Assembly (NCBI GenBank): GCA_022835595.1
Contig: BQUP01000005.1
Span: forward strand, 682,001 to 746,000
Source: Cystobasidium ongulense
Lineage: Eukaryota > Basidiomycota > Cystobasidiomycetes > Cystobasidiales > Cystobasidiaceae
DNA length: 64,000 nt
Direction: 5' to 3'
The notes beneath the pieces are model-generated. The model ran no database searches. It saw only the letters and a program-made list of their open reading frames with translations, and was not told where the DNA came from. This document shows, in pieces, positions 1-12,265 of this stretch (the first letter of the stretch is position 1; each line of letters begins with the position of its first letter). The translations under genes and the position numbers were made by a program.

Positions 1-93
1 GAGGCAGGATAGACAATCAACAAATGGTAAAGATGATTAGATCACGTTGTTTATCATTTAAGAATGCAAGACAAAGTCACTCACTGGTCGGCT

Positions 94-1175
94 TCACCAT
101 CTTTCCCGCGACTCGCCTCTGCCGGGGGTTTTGTTCTGCAATAATTTGCGAGCATAAGCTGACAGGATAGACCACCGGGGAGACTTTGGGTGTACTCACC
201 TGCAGGAAAGCATTGGCTGTAGGGTCTGAACGCCCTCTACGGGATTGTCCTTTGGCCAAGTGGGAGCCAGTTGTAGGTAAAGATGATGCCCTTTTAGTGC
301 AGAGAGGCCTCCCAGATAATGGGGCAGGGAAAGATTGTCTGAAAACAACACTAATTAGGAGCGGCAGGCCCTCGGGGGCGTAAGTAATGGCAGCATTGCT
401 GGAGTGACGCGAGGTGTGGCTGTTGGGACGAGCTGGTGTTCGTCCAGAGCCAATTGGCTCCGGCAAATCACTGTCCGTGTAGCGGTGAGGCCTACCGAGG
501 GGAGCATCGGGGTAGGTAGGCCATCCAGAGCCAATTGCTCCCAAGCGGTCTTGGTCACGGTGGTATCGAACAGGCCGGCCGACCACTTCGCAATCGCCAG
601 GAAAAAGTCCGACCGGCGGGTTCCAGATGATTCCGCTTCTCGAGGATGCAGACACAGGAGAGGGAAGAGGATTGCTGAGGAGACGCGCTTCAGACCGGGA
701 TCCTTGCGTTGAACCGACGACAAGCGGCCGTGTGTCGGTGACACCTCCAAGGGCACTGGGGTAGCTGCTTGAAAACTCCTGCACGGCACCTGTCTGACCA
801 GCAGGTAGGTTGTGAGTCTGAGCTGGATAAGGCCGGTGTAGGTTGTGTGTTGGCTGACTAAAGTTCTGTCGCGGTACATACTGCCCCAAAGCAGGAGGAG
901 GCGGGTTTCCAGTGGCACCACCTGAAGCACCACCATAGCCCCTTCGCATACTCTGCATGACGGCATCTCTTGGTTGGTACATTCCAGGCTGTTTGATCAG
1001 AGAAGCAAAGGGTCGGACCGAGGCAGTCTGACTGTATTGTGGAGCAAAGCGTACGCACGGGATAAGCAGTGCCATAAGCCGCCTCGCGCGCCTCTCGCGC
1101 CTGTCGTTCCCTATCGGCTCTTCTGGCCGTGGCGCCTGGCCGTCGTCTCTTCCCACGAGTTGCGGAAGTTTGCAT
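94..1175 (-). CDS. hypothetical disordered Gly/Pro/Ser-rich protein
   Basis: I do not recognise this protein. A three-exon model (1175-1059, 988-200, 135-94) gives about 315 residues. The donors are GTGCGT and GTGAGT, both introns are phase 0, and the start ATG sits in an ACAATG context. The N-terminus is strongly basic (RGKRRRPG followed by an Arg/Glu-rich stretch). The rest is low complexity, rich in Gly, Pro, Ser and Arg, with no domain or membrane segment. The basic N-terminus suggests a nuclear or nucleic-acid-binding protein, which is inference only. A single long reading frame through the same region (to 1201) is the alternative; I prefer the spliced model because its intron has good splice sites and removes a less protein-like stretch. 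Confidence 0.45.
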
Positions 1176-1795
1176 TGTTGACTGCTGTATTCTAGTCTCA
1201 ATTATCTGAACGCTAGATAGTCGCCAGAAAGCAGAATGGAGTCAACAGATGCACAGAGCAGCGAGTGATGGCGCTGTACGAACATAGATGTGATAGAGTC
1301 TGACAGCAGAGTCAGAAAAGTCGTCAATGCGGTTCCTATATGATTGATTCGATGGACAAGGGCAGGCGGGACGGGGGAGTGATGAAAAGAGAAGAGACAA
1401 GGAGCAAACACAGAAGCAGAGGGTTAGGCATGAAAGCCGGCCAGATAGTCGAAAGAGATGCACAGGAGGCACCTCTGCTGACCCTCTTGCTCCATAGCGC
1501 TGTCGAAGCGATGCATGCAGCGCCTGGGGTGGCGAAACAGGGCCATAGAGGCCAGAGGTTTCTCCTACCAACTGAGGTGGTAGCGACATTTGCATGAAAC
1601 ATTGTAATACTCTGCAATAAGTGTTGCTCGATCTTGATGTTGCCGAGTTATTACATGCTGTCTCCTGTTAGAAGTCATCTGTAAGCGTATACATGTGAAC
1701 GCGGTGAACACATGTAAGCGGGGTTGTAGTCAATGCTTAATGACGACATGAGTCGACATGCGCTGTGATCTGAGTAGTGTGATGTATTGCTGGGT
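1176..1795. other. intergenic region, promoter side of the 94-1175 gene
   Basis: This stretch lies between the start of the disordered-protein gene and the 3' end of the haem lyase gene, both on the minus strand. It contains overlapping short open frames of no protein character. I see no RNA gene or repeat in it. Confidence 0.4.
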
Positions 1796-2797
1796 TTACG
1801 ACGCCTGTCCGTCAATCCAAGTCTGCTTCTTGACTCGCGCCCATTCCGTCATGCGGCTATATACTGCACTAGGTGAATCGACCGCCGGGCGGACATCTAA
1901 ATGGAAGACTGGGTCGCTGGAAGACACGAGGAGAATGTCAGTGGTGACTTTGGACTGCTCGTGTCACTCGACTCACCCATTCTCATCATCTGCTGCCGAA
2001 TAGTAGTCTATCACGTATCTTTGGGATGTCCCGTCTGATGGTCTGCGGACATACCAGTCGTGGCGGTCGAAGGGCGGTGTTGAGCTGTTGTTAGAAAAGA
2101 GGTCAGCTCGGTCGTATCGTGGACTAAGTGTGTGCCGTTCAGCCTACCTGTATGTATTCGAAAAGATGTTGCCCAGGAGTAGATGGAAGCGAGCCTTTGG
2201 ACTTAGATCCTGCGGTCTTCCCTCGAAGCGAGCCAGTTCAATCCTTTCACCAGGAGTGCGCATATCCTCCCATCTCCTCACTTCGTCCCAAGCTCTCTCA
2301 TTCAAAAAGTTGTGTATGTGAACCATCACGTCGATCGATTGTTCGGGTGTGTCTTTTCCTTTGCGCATGAGAGCATTGTAGAATTGCTGGGGTGATGGGT
2401 AGACCCATTTATCGTCCTCGTCTTGATCTGCAGCTTTCTGTTTGCCTTTGCTGTCGTGGGCTACGGGACATGCGCCAGGTGACGAGGTGTCCGGAGAAGA
2501 GTTTGAAGATGCACGTGGAATGGAAGAGACGGTTCGTTCGAGGGAGAGGACGGTTTGCTGGGACGGAGAGACGGGTGCTTGGGATAGCAATGGGATGTTG
2601 TTGAGAGGGTTCAGACGCTCGAGGAAGGTGGGCTCGTGAGGAGCGGTCGTTGTAGCTGCTGCCTGATTGCCAGTGTCTTCCTGGTGCATCGGACATCCCG
2701 CTGGCGGTGAAGCTGAGGACGACGTCGACGACGATGCAATTGGAGCATGTCTCTCTGGGAGTGATGTGTTTGACGGTGTTGAAGCTGTGTTGCCCAT
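1796..2797 (-). CDS. CYC3: holocytochrome c synthase (cytochrome c haem lyase)
   Basis: This enzyme covalently attaches haem to apocytochrome c in the mitochondrial intermembrane space. Three exons (2797-2148, 2084-1977, 1916-1796) encode 292 residues. The N-terminal half carries the family's two Cys-Pro haem regulatory motifs (GCPMHQ near residue 35 and CPVAH near 110). The conserved core follows: [17 protein letters not shown], then the haem-binding DRHDW motif with the downstream RYVIDYY, both coded in exon 2. The C-terminus ends WARVKKQTW. Length and motif order fit fungal CYC3/CYT2 proteins. The motifs visible do not separate c-type from c1-type specificity, so the symbol is provisional. 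It is divergent from the polymerase gene across about 220 bp, suggesting a shared promoter. Confidence 0.93.
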
Positions 2798-3019
2798 GTC
2801 GAGGTGTGAGTGAGTGTGTGTTGAATGGCCGGAGACAAGAAGCAGAGATGCACAAACTCTCGTTCTTCCACTTGGACAACGCCACTACCTTTTTGTCCTT
2901 CCTATTTACTTGCAAATCTACAGACTGGCTAAACACCCATTGCTCAAATACAAACACAAGCAGCAGATGAGAGTGATGCATCACAAGCTGCAAACACACA
3001 CGCTGGCCCTCGACCCGTC
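2798..3019. promoter_or_regulatory. short divergent intergenic region (haem lyase / DNA polymerase)
   Basis: Only 222 bp separate the start codons of the minus-strand haem lyase gene and the plus-strand family X polymerase gene, so both promoters must lie here. I see no clear TATA box. A run of short CA/TG-rich repeats flanks the polymerase start. Confidence 0.5.
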
Positions 3020-6000
3020 ATGATGGCCTCGAGGCTGCCCACGCGCGAAGAGGTCGCAGCACAGCGGCAGGCCAGCTTCGACAGCATCAAGGCCATTATC
3101 GACGGCAAGGACAGCGAGGATGACAATGCTGGTGACACGACAGAGGACTCTGATGCAGACGACGGTTTCAAGAATGGCGACAGAGCTAGACTCGAGGCAC
3201 TGCTAATCAAAAGTAGGCCGGCTTCGGTTCATGTACTGTACACAACGAGTAGCTGAACACGTGCATACTGCCTTGTAGGGGGAAATGAGCAGCTGGCAGC
3301 TTTGAATGCTAGGAAGAAAGGTGCTCCAATTGACATCCCACCTGCTCAGATAACGGCACCTTGCCTCAGCAGCCCTCAACGACGAGCGACGTGGGATGCT
3401 GTTCCTGGCTCTTCCAAATCTATAGACGAAGATATACCTGCTCCTTCACCTGTCAAGCGAGCACGCACGGAGAACGACCTTACAACAACTATAGAAGCAA
3501 ACATCAGTACTGTACCCATCGCTTCTACAAACAAGTTGTCTACCGTAAAGAAGGGCAAAGGTCGAGCAAAGAAGCCCTTACCCGAACCCTGGACTTCGAA
3601 AGACTTCAAGACTCGCTTCCCTCACCCAGCTGCGTTCGTCGTCTATTTGAACAGCCCTTCTGAAGAGCGCCATCCTATAGTGTTCCACAAGGATGCCCCT
3701 CTGGCTGGCGTCCGAGCGCATTTCGTCTCTTTCAGTAAAGGTCTCTCCAAATCAATGGCAGTAAACATGAACCATCTCTTTCGTCTTGGTGGACTCGTGC
3801 AAGAAGTGTTTACCTCGCCTTATGGACATTCCGAGAATAGCTTTCCCGATGAAAACAGCTGCACCACTCATGTGATTGTCTATTCTGAAGATTCAGGAGT
3901 AAGCATGAAATTCAAAGACATCATGAAAGCACTCTCCATATCAGACGAAGCTCTACTTGTGGGGAAAGCAGTATCGGACGGTATACAGACTGCAACTAGA
4001 GATGTATGGGTCATTAAGAGTGCTTGGCTTGTAGAGTGTGTCAAACAAGCGGATCAACAACGAAACAATGGAATGAAAGCGAAGAAATTGTCTGAAATGG
4101 GATATTTGGTAGAATGTGAGGGCGACAAGAAACGCAGGAAGGATTTCTTGCTCAGAAGAAGAAGTACCGCGTCCATTATTGTGGACCCTCCTGATATGGA
4201 TGAATTCCACATGCCCGAATCGCAGGCTTCTACGTAGGTTTTCGTCGGCTCGGCACTGTCTTCACATGTAACTGATCACGCTTTGCCTTGCAGAGATGAG
4301 CTTGCCAGGCGCAATAATCCAGAACAACAAGACAGTCATCCCAGTCTGACAGCACATATGAGCCGATTAGACCAGGAATCTCCAATGTCCTTCGAAGACA
4401 TGGCTCTGGAAATTGAAATGGCACGCAATGATCTCGACCAATTAGACTCTGATACCGAAGAGCGACCGTCCTCAAGTGAAGCTGAAGATGAACACGAAGG
4501 TCCCTCTACCATAGCTGGGAATACCATCATGGCTGGATCATCATTCTTTACCGTTCCTTCGAAGCGAAAAGAAATAGTCGAATCAGATGAATGTCCTTCT
4601 GGTGATGAAGAGGCATATCGAGCGAGTAAAGAAGCCAATAAGATACAAGTCACAAAGGAAGCAAGAGCAGCCAAAAAAGCTTCAGGAGCGAGGTATCGCT
4701 GTGATGTATCATCGACTGCTGGAGCATTAAAAGGAGGTCCAAATGAAGATGTAGCATGTAAATTCGACCAACTCGCTTTATTCTACGAAAAGAGCAAACT
4801 TCCAAATGCATGGTTTCGAGTTAAAGGGTATAGAACAGCTGCTGGAGCTTTGAGAAACGCAGGAAGGAAAATTGAAACGTTTGAAGATGCGGTCAAACTA
4901 CCTGGAATTGGCGAAAAGTCTGCTATGAAATTGTTGGAGATTGTCCAGACTGGTAAATCAACCCATCTGGAATGTAAGACAGCTCAAGATCGCATAGAAG
5001 AACTGTTCACTGGTATATATGGTAAGTCTTGAGAACGTCACTCCTCGGTTGATCCGATGAGGCTGCTGATCCTGACTCAATTCTTTTCTGGGTGGTTTCA
5101 CCCGCAGGTGTCGGACCAAGCCGAGCGAAAGAATTCTATGATGCAGGCATGCGCACTTTAGATGATGTCAAAGAAAGCCAGAAGTTTGGCATTACTCTAT
5201 CAGCCTCGCAGGAGATTGGCCTCAAATACTATAAAGATATTAATGAGCGGATCCCAAGAGCTGAAGTTGCCCGACACCACGCGAAGATCCTCAGAGCTGC
5301 CCTTTCCATTGACCCGTATCTCATCGTCGAATGCATGGGATCGTTTAGAAGAGGTAGATAGATACCTCGAATAGGTGCTTTGCCTCGCACTGACCTGATA
5401 TTTGTAGGACAACCCGACTGCGGCGATATAGATATTATCGTCACTCGATCAACGGACGACGGCAAAGACCATTCTGGACTAGTGCAGAGATTAGTGGAGA
5501 CACTATACGCGCAGGGACTTGTTGGTCACACCCTCACAAACCCGGAAGACTGGAGAAGCCTAGACGCGAAGTGGAACGGCCTGATCATAGGCGATGATTC
5601 CAAGATGAGGCGAATCGATATTTTAGGTAAATGCGTGACTACTTACTCTCAACGACCATCTGTTCCGGCTGACTTAACCTTTTTGTTCGCGGCCACTCAG
5701 GGGTACCGTATGATGAACTTGGGGCTGCCCTTATATATTTCACCGGCAATGACATTTTCAACCGGTCATTGAGACTCAAAGCCCGACACATGGGTCTTTC
5801 CCTTAATCAACGAGGCTTGTTCAAGGATGTGATACGAGACAGAAAGACAGGTCTAAAACTTACTGCTGGAGAACGCATCGCTTCACGAACTGAACGAGAG
5901 ATTTTCGAGAGACTTGGTACGAAGTGGCGGTGAGTTTGCCCAAGCCTTTTTCCATTTCCGAAGTTTTGGAAGTTGAAATACATATTCTCTCCCCAGTCCG

Positions 6001-6021
6001 CCTAACGAGCGTCTTCCATGA
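3020..6021 (+). CDS. POL4: family X DNA polymerase (Pol IV / Pol lambda type) with BRCT domain
   Basis: A gap-filling polymerase for base-excision repair and non-homologous end joining. Seven exons (3020-3212, 3279-4233, 4294-5021, 5108-5353, 5408-5626, 5701-5929, 5997-6021) encode 864 residues. In order: acidic N-terminus; Lys/Pro-rich linker; BRCT domain ending in WVIKSAWLVECV; an acidic Ser-rich linker; an 8-kDa lyase domain with LPGIGEKSAMKLLEI, whose Lys aligns with the Schiff-base Lys of human Pol lambda; then the polymerase domain with GSFRRG, the metal-binding GDIDIIV, the third Asp in RRIDIL, and YFTGNDIFNRSLR. All three catalytic Asp are present, so it should be active. It is longer than human Pol lambda (575 residues) because of the disordered linkers. 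An ATG directly precedes a second in-frame ATG (MMASR), so the exact start is ambiguous by one codon. Confidence 0.93.
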
Positions 6022-6303
6022 GTATGGCGTGTTGCTATCTATTCGATAAATTAGTATATAACCCATCGTTAGAAACCTTTTTTCTGTGAGACTGCTGCTG
6101 CTTTGCTGCATATTTTTCGTCTTCCGCTCGTAGTCATTCTATCGCATGATGAAAGAGTAGCTTATCTATATACTGCTGTCTTTTCTGCTGCTTCGAGTCC
6201 AAACACCCAATTGTTTACGTGTACGAGTGCCATCGTCCAGCAAAGTTTCGAGGTAGTGGCGATTTGTTCTGCAACAACACCTGCTTTTCCAACACTCGCT
6301 GCC

Positions 6304-8108
6304 ATGTCGTGCGGGAAGCCTGATGATGAAGATGGAGAGATGCCAGGTGCGCTTAGCAAAGCATTGCATCTCTTGAGCTTCCTGACTGACCTGCCTATTC
6401 ATTGTTACAGCGAGACGAGTGCAAGCTCGCTCGGGCAAATGTGTCAAGTGCCGGGTGAAGGACATAGAGTTTGCCAAAATGGCAGCAGGCTATTGCAAGT
6501 GAGCAACACATGCGATATACTATGCATGGTTCCTCAAAAAGCTAATTGAAATCGCTTGTCTGACCGTGCAGAGAATGCTTTGTGATCGTGCTGAGTCGCA
6601 GATTCAAGGAAGTCGCATACACTGCCAGGGAATACTGCAGAGCACAAAAGGGATCAAAGGCCCGGACAAATGGATCTCTCCTGCTTGCGTATTCAGGCAG
6701 TATAGCGTCCAGGTATGTCCTCAGCCCTACCGCACGCGCAGAGCCCGATCATTGAAATTATTGTCTCTATCTAGAACTACATTGGAGCTTCTGAAATCTA
6801 CGTACTTCTCCGATGAAGCAGCAGGCAGTCGAAGTCAGCCGGCGTTCTCGAGTCTGGAAGTGCTCTACGTGCAGAGTGATGCAGACACAGACGAGACCGT
6901 CCAGCAGCATCGGCAAGATGTGGCGGAATATGGCTTGGAGCTCAGTATTGTCAATTTAGAGAAGGCATTTGAAGGCTCTCAGATGGCTATAGATGTCTCT
7001 TCATCAGGTAACTCGAGATGCGTCACAGCTATAGCATCAAAGCCTGACTCGACTTGTTCCTCAGATTTGCATCTATCTACTAGCACAGTAGATTCAACTC
7101 CCCTTCTCAAAGACAGCAATTTCACCGCATCTTCTCAAGAGACGCTCTCGTCAACTGTGCTCGCAACCTTCATTGCCAAATATGCTGAAGAAAAAGGACA
7201 CAAGGCTGTTATATTCTGTGATTCTGCAACCAAACTTGCTGCAAAGACTATAACGGCTATTTCCAAAGGCCAGGGATGGAATTTGGGAGAGCTTGTCAGC
7301 GGAGGAGATATTCCGATTGCGGGAAGCAGTGAGTACACACCGATGGTTTCGTATTTAAACTTCAGTTCAGTAAATCTTCCTTTAGATGTCCGCATATATA
7401 GACCGCTTTCCGTCATCAGCGATGATGAGGTTCGTTTCTTCGCCAACAATGTGCACGATTGGCCGATGTCGGATACTTTCGTCAAACGTAGTGGCATCGA
7501 TGGTCTTGTGGAAGGTTAGTGATCCCGTTTTGTACTTTGGCAATCGACAGTCCTGACATAGGTATACGCGTGTATTACTCCAGGGTTTGTAAAGAACCTT
7601 GAAGCTGGCTTCCCCTCGACAGTTTCTGTCATCAGTCGTACGGCTAGCAAGCTAGGAATGCGTAGTGTGGAAGGTGGCGAAGAACAGACATCTTGTGCTC
7701 TGTGTCGATTGTGAGTGGGATCTACACCATTACATCACGTTCGAGTATGCTAATCTTTCTCGTGACCGCAGACCACGCGATCCTGCAACCCAATTATGGA
7801 GACCTGTTGCCAGTCTCTCAAAATTCGAAGAACTAGATGGGCTGAAGAGCGTTCCTGAGTTACCGAAAGCGACTGTCGACTCCTTCGCATCCTCTCTCTG
7901 TTATGGCTGCCTTGTGCCATTTATGGAGCTCCAAGGCCCAGCCAAGAAAACCGCAACAACATCATCACAGCCGGTATCTTCCTCCCGGCTCTTGCCTGCT
8001 TATGTGCAAGATATGTTCTTGTCCAAAGACGTAATCACCTCCCAAACAGAAACAAACGGAAATGCGCAATCTGACCTGCGATCGCAAATCGAATCCTATC
8101 TTTTATAG
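6304..8108 (+). CDS. CTU2: cytoplasmic tRNA 2-thiolation protein 2
   Basis: Ctu2 (Ncs2) partners with Ctu1 (Ncs6) to 2-thiolate the wobble uridine of Lys, Glu and Gln tRNAs using sulfur from Urm1. Six exons (6304-6346, 6411-6498, 6572-6712, 6775-7514, 7584-7710, 7772-8108) encode 491 residues. The N-terminus has the Cys motif GKCVKCR followed by GYCKECF, then LLLAYSGSIASR in the place of the ATP-binding SGG loop of the family. The C-terminal third has paired cysteines TSCALCR and LCYGC, as in known Ctu2 proteins. Length is usual for fungal Ctu2. The middle carries a Ser/Thr-rich insert near residues 170-215. It follows the polymerase gene on the same strand after about 280 bp. Confidence 0.9.
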
Positions 8109-8834
8109 TGCTCGCAGTCCGTCGATTATTGCCAGAGGCGGGTCAGTGTTCTGAGCGCCAGACATATTACTGGTCCTATCAAGATCAGAAGATGATACGC
8201 CCAAAAGCTGGTCATTTCAGATGCGTCCAGGATCGCTATACTCGTCACCGGACTCTACACAATAAAGTGTTGAGGCTTACGTGGTGACTTGATACAGGCG
8301 TTATCATCATACCCTCTGCCGCCTCCGTCAAGTATTCATTCCAAAGTTCTGATTGAATCGGTATTCTAACTTGAGAGCATAATCAAGAATGGTCCCGGAA
8401 TAGCACAGGCCAGCAAGCAGATATCAATGATGGTCAGGAAAAGTGTCCAACAGAAGAGAAACAATACCCCCGCTCAAGACAACACCTGAGATTGGATGGG
8501 AAGATAAGAGAGGATGTGGACACGGTAGTCTAAGACCTCTGGCTTAGATATCTTTGATACGTTGGGGTCATCATTGTATGGATGAAGAGGGTCATTCATA
8601 ATTTTCATCTGGTAAGAGAGATCTCGGTGGAATTCCGAGGGGCGCATCTTAGAGGTCAATATACACTGTCAGGCTTGGACTCAGAAGGCTTTGTAGATGG
8701 AAATGCTCATTGAGATCCATGGACAAAGTCAATGCAGGCTACTTCCGCGCATTATATTGTTCTCATTAGTTCAATTGCTTCCTTTGACATTGTAGTACTG
8801 CAAGTTCAAAATTGGTACTGATCTACAAGGCATA
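8109..8834. other. intergenic region between convergent genes
   Basis: This 726-bp stretch lies between the 3' ends of CTU2 (+) and pICln (-). It is AT-richer than the flanks and has no convincing coding frame, RNA gene or repeat. It probably holds both 3' UTRs and polyadenylation signals. Confidence 0.4.
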
Positions 8835-9932
8835 CTATTGATCCTCTACCGCATCTTGCATATTCTCTTCCTCCACTATTGTAGACCCATTCACCGGCTC
8901 CCTTGGTTCAAATCCATTCCAATCAATCAAATCTTCGAGACGTCTCCGCTGTACCTACAGTCAGTTCGTAGCCGGATCGCCAATTTTTTGATGGTTTTGT
9001 ATTGAGGTGAGGTGGAGATGAGGAAGAGGAAGCGGAGCCGTCTTAGTACGGCGCAAAACGAGAGTCGGGTGTAGCATAATCTTGGCGTACCCTTCCTGCT
9101 GCTGCCGCCTCTCCATTTGTTGTGCCGAATGTGCTATCTGCGCTTGGAGCTGTATGACCATCGCCTTCTAGTCCATCCTCATTGCCTGTGATTAGACTGC
9201 CTAGATCCAAGGCTGGTGCTGTATTCTCGTCGTCTGTGGATGGATGTAATGCCGCGCATCTTGATAAAGCAGCGTAGATGTCTTCGACTGTGGTATTGAC
9301 GTAATAGTGGTACTGCATCAGCTTATTGTGCGTTCGCATGACAATCCTCCCAGTGAAGCATGTGAACGAAAGATAACGCACCTGCTGACGGCACATTCGG
9401 GAAAATATACATCTCTCTCGTCTCGGGCTGATCCTCCTCTGCTAGATCATCCCATTGCTCGGGTTCCGTTTCATCCAGTTGACAATAGACACATGCTTCT
9501 GATCCTGCTGTTGTTGTCGCTTCAGACGAGCTGGCATCAATCTCCGCTATTGGCGTTGGGCGTGGTTGTCTCGAAGTTGCATGCAGGGTGATAGTAGGAT
9601 AAGGGACTGAGAAACCAGTCTGTGTTTCTGGGTTGTAGAAGGCGAGTGCTCTATATTGTAGTCGAATTACGTGATCAGCTGGTCGACTCTACGATGGATA
9701 TATGCTTAAAACGAACTCACGCTTCGGTAACGTATACATCACCTCTAGGATTCTTGCTGTGATCAAAGCCTTCAACTGCAGGATCTACAGTCACCAACGC
9801 GTTCTTCTCGAGATGGTGCAGGACAGGCTCGTGGTTGAAAGTGCCAGAAGCGGGCGTAGAAGCTTGAAATTCTGCGAATTGCTCCAATGGCATGAACACG
9901 GGGGGCGCGGTGATGAGCGTGATAGGTGCCAT
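8835..9932 (-). CDS. pICln-like methylosome subunit / Sm-protein chaperone
   Basis: pICln binds Sm proteins and delivers them to the PRMT5 methylosome for snRNP assembly. Four exons (9932-9721, 9650-9382, 9287-9091, 8954-8835) encode 265 residues. The N-terminal PH-like fold shows LVTVDPAVEG, then GDVYVTEA spliced to ALAFYNPETQTGFSVPYP, and ACVYCQLDE followed by an acidic stretch and MYIFP. The next exon carries VEDIYAALSRCAALHP, matching the family's Cys-Xaa-Xaa-Leu-His-Pro region. The last exon ends with RRRLEDLIDW and an acidic tail (EENMQDAVEDQ), the usual C-terminal signature. If the last intron is retained, a different short tail ends at a stop at 9043. The S. pombe homologue is Saf5. 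Confidence 0.85.
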
Positions 9933-10263
9933 GGTTGATTATGTGCTAGTCTTGATGGAGATGTAGCAGTCAAAGTATGCAGTAGAAGTGGTGCAAGGCA
10001 GAGCTGCAGAGTTGTGAGCCACCAGAAGGTCATGGTGGAGATGCAGCAGGAACAACGGACCACGATTCAAAAGAAGGGAGACGATGACAGTAAATGCAGC
10101 CAGAGATGGGTGAGGATACCCATGCGAGCATCACCAGGCTGGATTCACCATCTCATCCACATCTGATATGGAAATGATTAGCTTGATCATGATCACGACG
10201 CTGATGCTGCGACCGACGAGAAGCTCTTTCCTCTCGACACACCACACCTTCAGATATCCAACC

Positions 10264-11532
10264 ATGGTTCTCGCAGAAGGGCCCACAAGCTACCCCCTGG
10301 CTACTCTCACCAAGAGCAAGCATGGCAGATCTGTCATCTACGAGCTCGAGTTGCACAACCGGCAAGTCGGTTAGCCGATACATGATGATGGCAGTGATGA
10401 CTGACTGCTATCATTCTCTACATGGCTATAACAGACCAGACAACAGATTGACAACAGACTTCATCAATAACTCTGTATGCTAGTCTAGCTATCACGCCGT
10501 TCCCCAACGCGCTCTGACTAGATGTCTTGCCCCACTCAACTTTCAGATACTGCCTGCGCTGGACGATGTGGAGCGCGACTGGCGGACAGATGCTGCTACC
10601 CAGGGTGAGAGGCTTCATTCTGGGCTCGTCATGTTACTGTTCTAACGTTGAGCTCATTGCAGACGGTGGAGGTACTTGGACTTGTCCTCTACAAAGCGCC
10701 CAACTCCTCTGACACGTGCATCAACGCGCAGCTGCTGCTCTCATAACATACGGTCCTAGAGACCAAGACCGTTTCTATTCCAACGGTACGTTGAATTAGT
10801 GATTTTAAAAGGCTTACCCCCTAGAATTAGGATAAAGGGCTGATGATGATTGACACTGAAATGAACAGGCCTTGACCTCCCAAAAGCAATGACAACCCAT
10901 CTCTTCTTCCCACGCGTATTGAATGCGCTTCTAGGACGGTTCATTACTTTCCCAATCCCAACAATAGCAGCTATCAATGGACACTGCTTCGCAGGCGGAT
11001 TCACGCTTGCTTTAGCCCATGATTTCAGAGTTATGAAGCAAGCTGAAGGAAAAGCTCAGATATGGTGTGCTTTGAATGAAATTGATTTCGGTGCGAATGT
11101 GAGTTCTACCCTTACCTATTGCTTCCTTTGAGTTTTACGTTTTCGGAGGGTTTGTCGGCAGTACTGACGAGCAACTTGACGATCCACTCATCATTCGTCC
11201 CTCCCATTTAGCTTCCGGCGGGTATGGTTGCGATAGCAAAAGCGAAAATTACAGATGCAACTGCATTACGAACGGTCGCATTAGAAGGACAACGTATAGG
11301 AGCACAACAAGCATTACAATTAGGAATAGTTGATGAAGTGGGATCAAGTGGACAAGAAGTTGTTGATAAAGCTGTCAATCTCGGAATCAAATATGCACCA
11401 AAAGCAAAACAACAAGCATGGGGATTAATAAAATCTGGTCTTTACAAGGAAGCTATCATTGAATTGGCTATTGATAGAGGGAACGATGGGCTTGGAATGC
11501 ATACGAGGATTGGAGGGGGGGCGAAGTTGTAG
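10264..11532 (+). CDS. peroxisomal enoyl-CoA hydratase/isomerase family protein
   Basis: A crotonase-fold enzyme, probably a delta3-delta2-enoyl-CoA isomerase for unsaturated fatty acid beta-oxidation. Seven exons (10264-10361, 10435-10474, 10547-10604, 10663-10671, 10732-10785, 10869-11098, 11212-11532) encode 269 residues. The CoA-binding region reads AALITYGPRDQDRFYSNGLD and the oxyanion-hole segment INGHCFAGGFTLALAHDFR. The protein ends in AKL, a type 1 peroxisomal targeting signal. Two oddities hold the frame: intron 1 uses a GC donor (GCAAGT) with a normal AG acceptor, and exon 4 is only 9 nt. Without either, the conserved motifs cannot be joined in frame. Isomerase versus hydratase activity cannot be decided from the visible motifs. 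Confidence 0.85.
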
Positions 11533-12265
11533 GTTGAGGCCAAGCGGTAACGACCTGCTCAATCCGAGATACCTAAGTGTGTGTATGTCCTTCTACCGTA
11601 CATCGACATTGAGACTTTGAAAGTAACAACACCGTATTATCAGGCATGTCACTCTCCACACGTACATAGTCCCTACCGGTACCATGCTTGTGGTCTGCCG
11701 CATTATTCCTTGGTGTGAAGATTTCGGCGTGCCTTCCGATCAAATCACGTGCAAGGACGGAGTCCCCCGTGTAAAGTGCCGTTTGATGAAGCAAAGCAGT
11801 CCCGTCACACGTTCACCCTTACAAGACAACGGACATTAGTCATGTTCCAAGTCTCATTGATGGCTCGGCCTTACAGCGGCCCTTTGCATCCCGTGCTGTC
11901 CTGTCAAGCGGAGTTTGCATGCGGTGCTCTTCTCCGGCAATGTTAACTCGATAAAAGGTCCCATTGGGGTCCCATAACAAAGCGGGAGAGAAAAGAAAAA
12001 TGGAAAATATCGAACATAAAACAGTTTTCAGATGGTCACAAGAAATGCTCTGTAACAATGCAGTAGTATAGTATCCGGTGCTCGGATGCGAACGAGGATT
12101 TAAATCAGTTCGAGCAAGACCTTTACAAGTTGAAAAGCTGACTTTGCTCTTCTCTTGTCTTCTTTTTCCATCAAGCCATCACTCCCCCTCAGACTCACAC
12201 TCTCTTTGATTGTATCTATTCGCTATATCTACTCTCCTCCCATCTACATTTTACAATCTCCAATC
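11533..12265 (+). promoter_or_regulatory. upstream region of CAP gene 1 with block shared with CAP gene 2
   Basis: This 733-bp region feeds the first CAP gene. Positions 11725-11750 match positions 13984-14009 upstream of CAP gene 2 base for base over 26 nt, and similarity continues in patches for about 200 bp. The block here ends in CACGTG, while copy 2 has CACGTC. A pyrimidine-rich tract precedes the start codon at about 12135-12265, as expected for a highly transcribed fungal gene. Confidence 0.55.
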
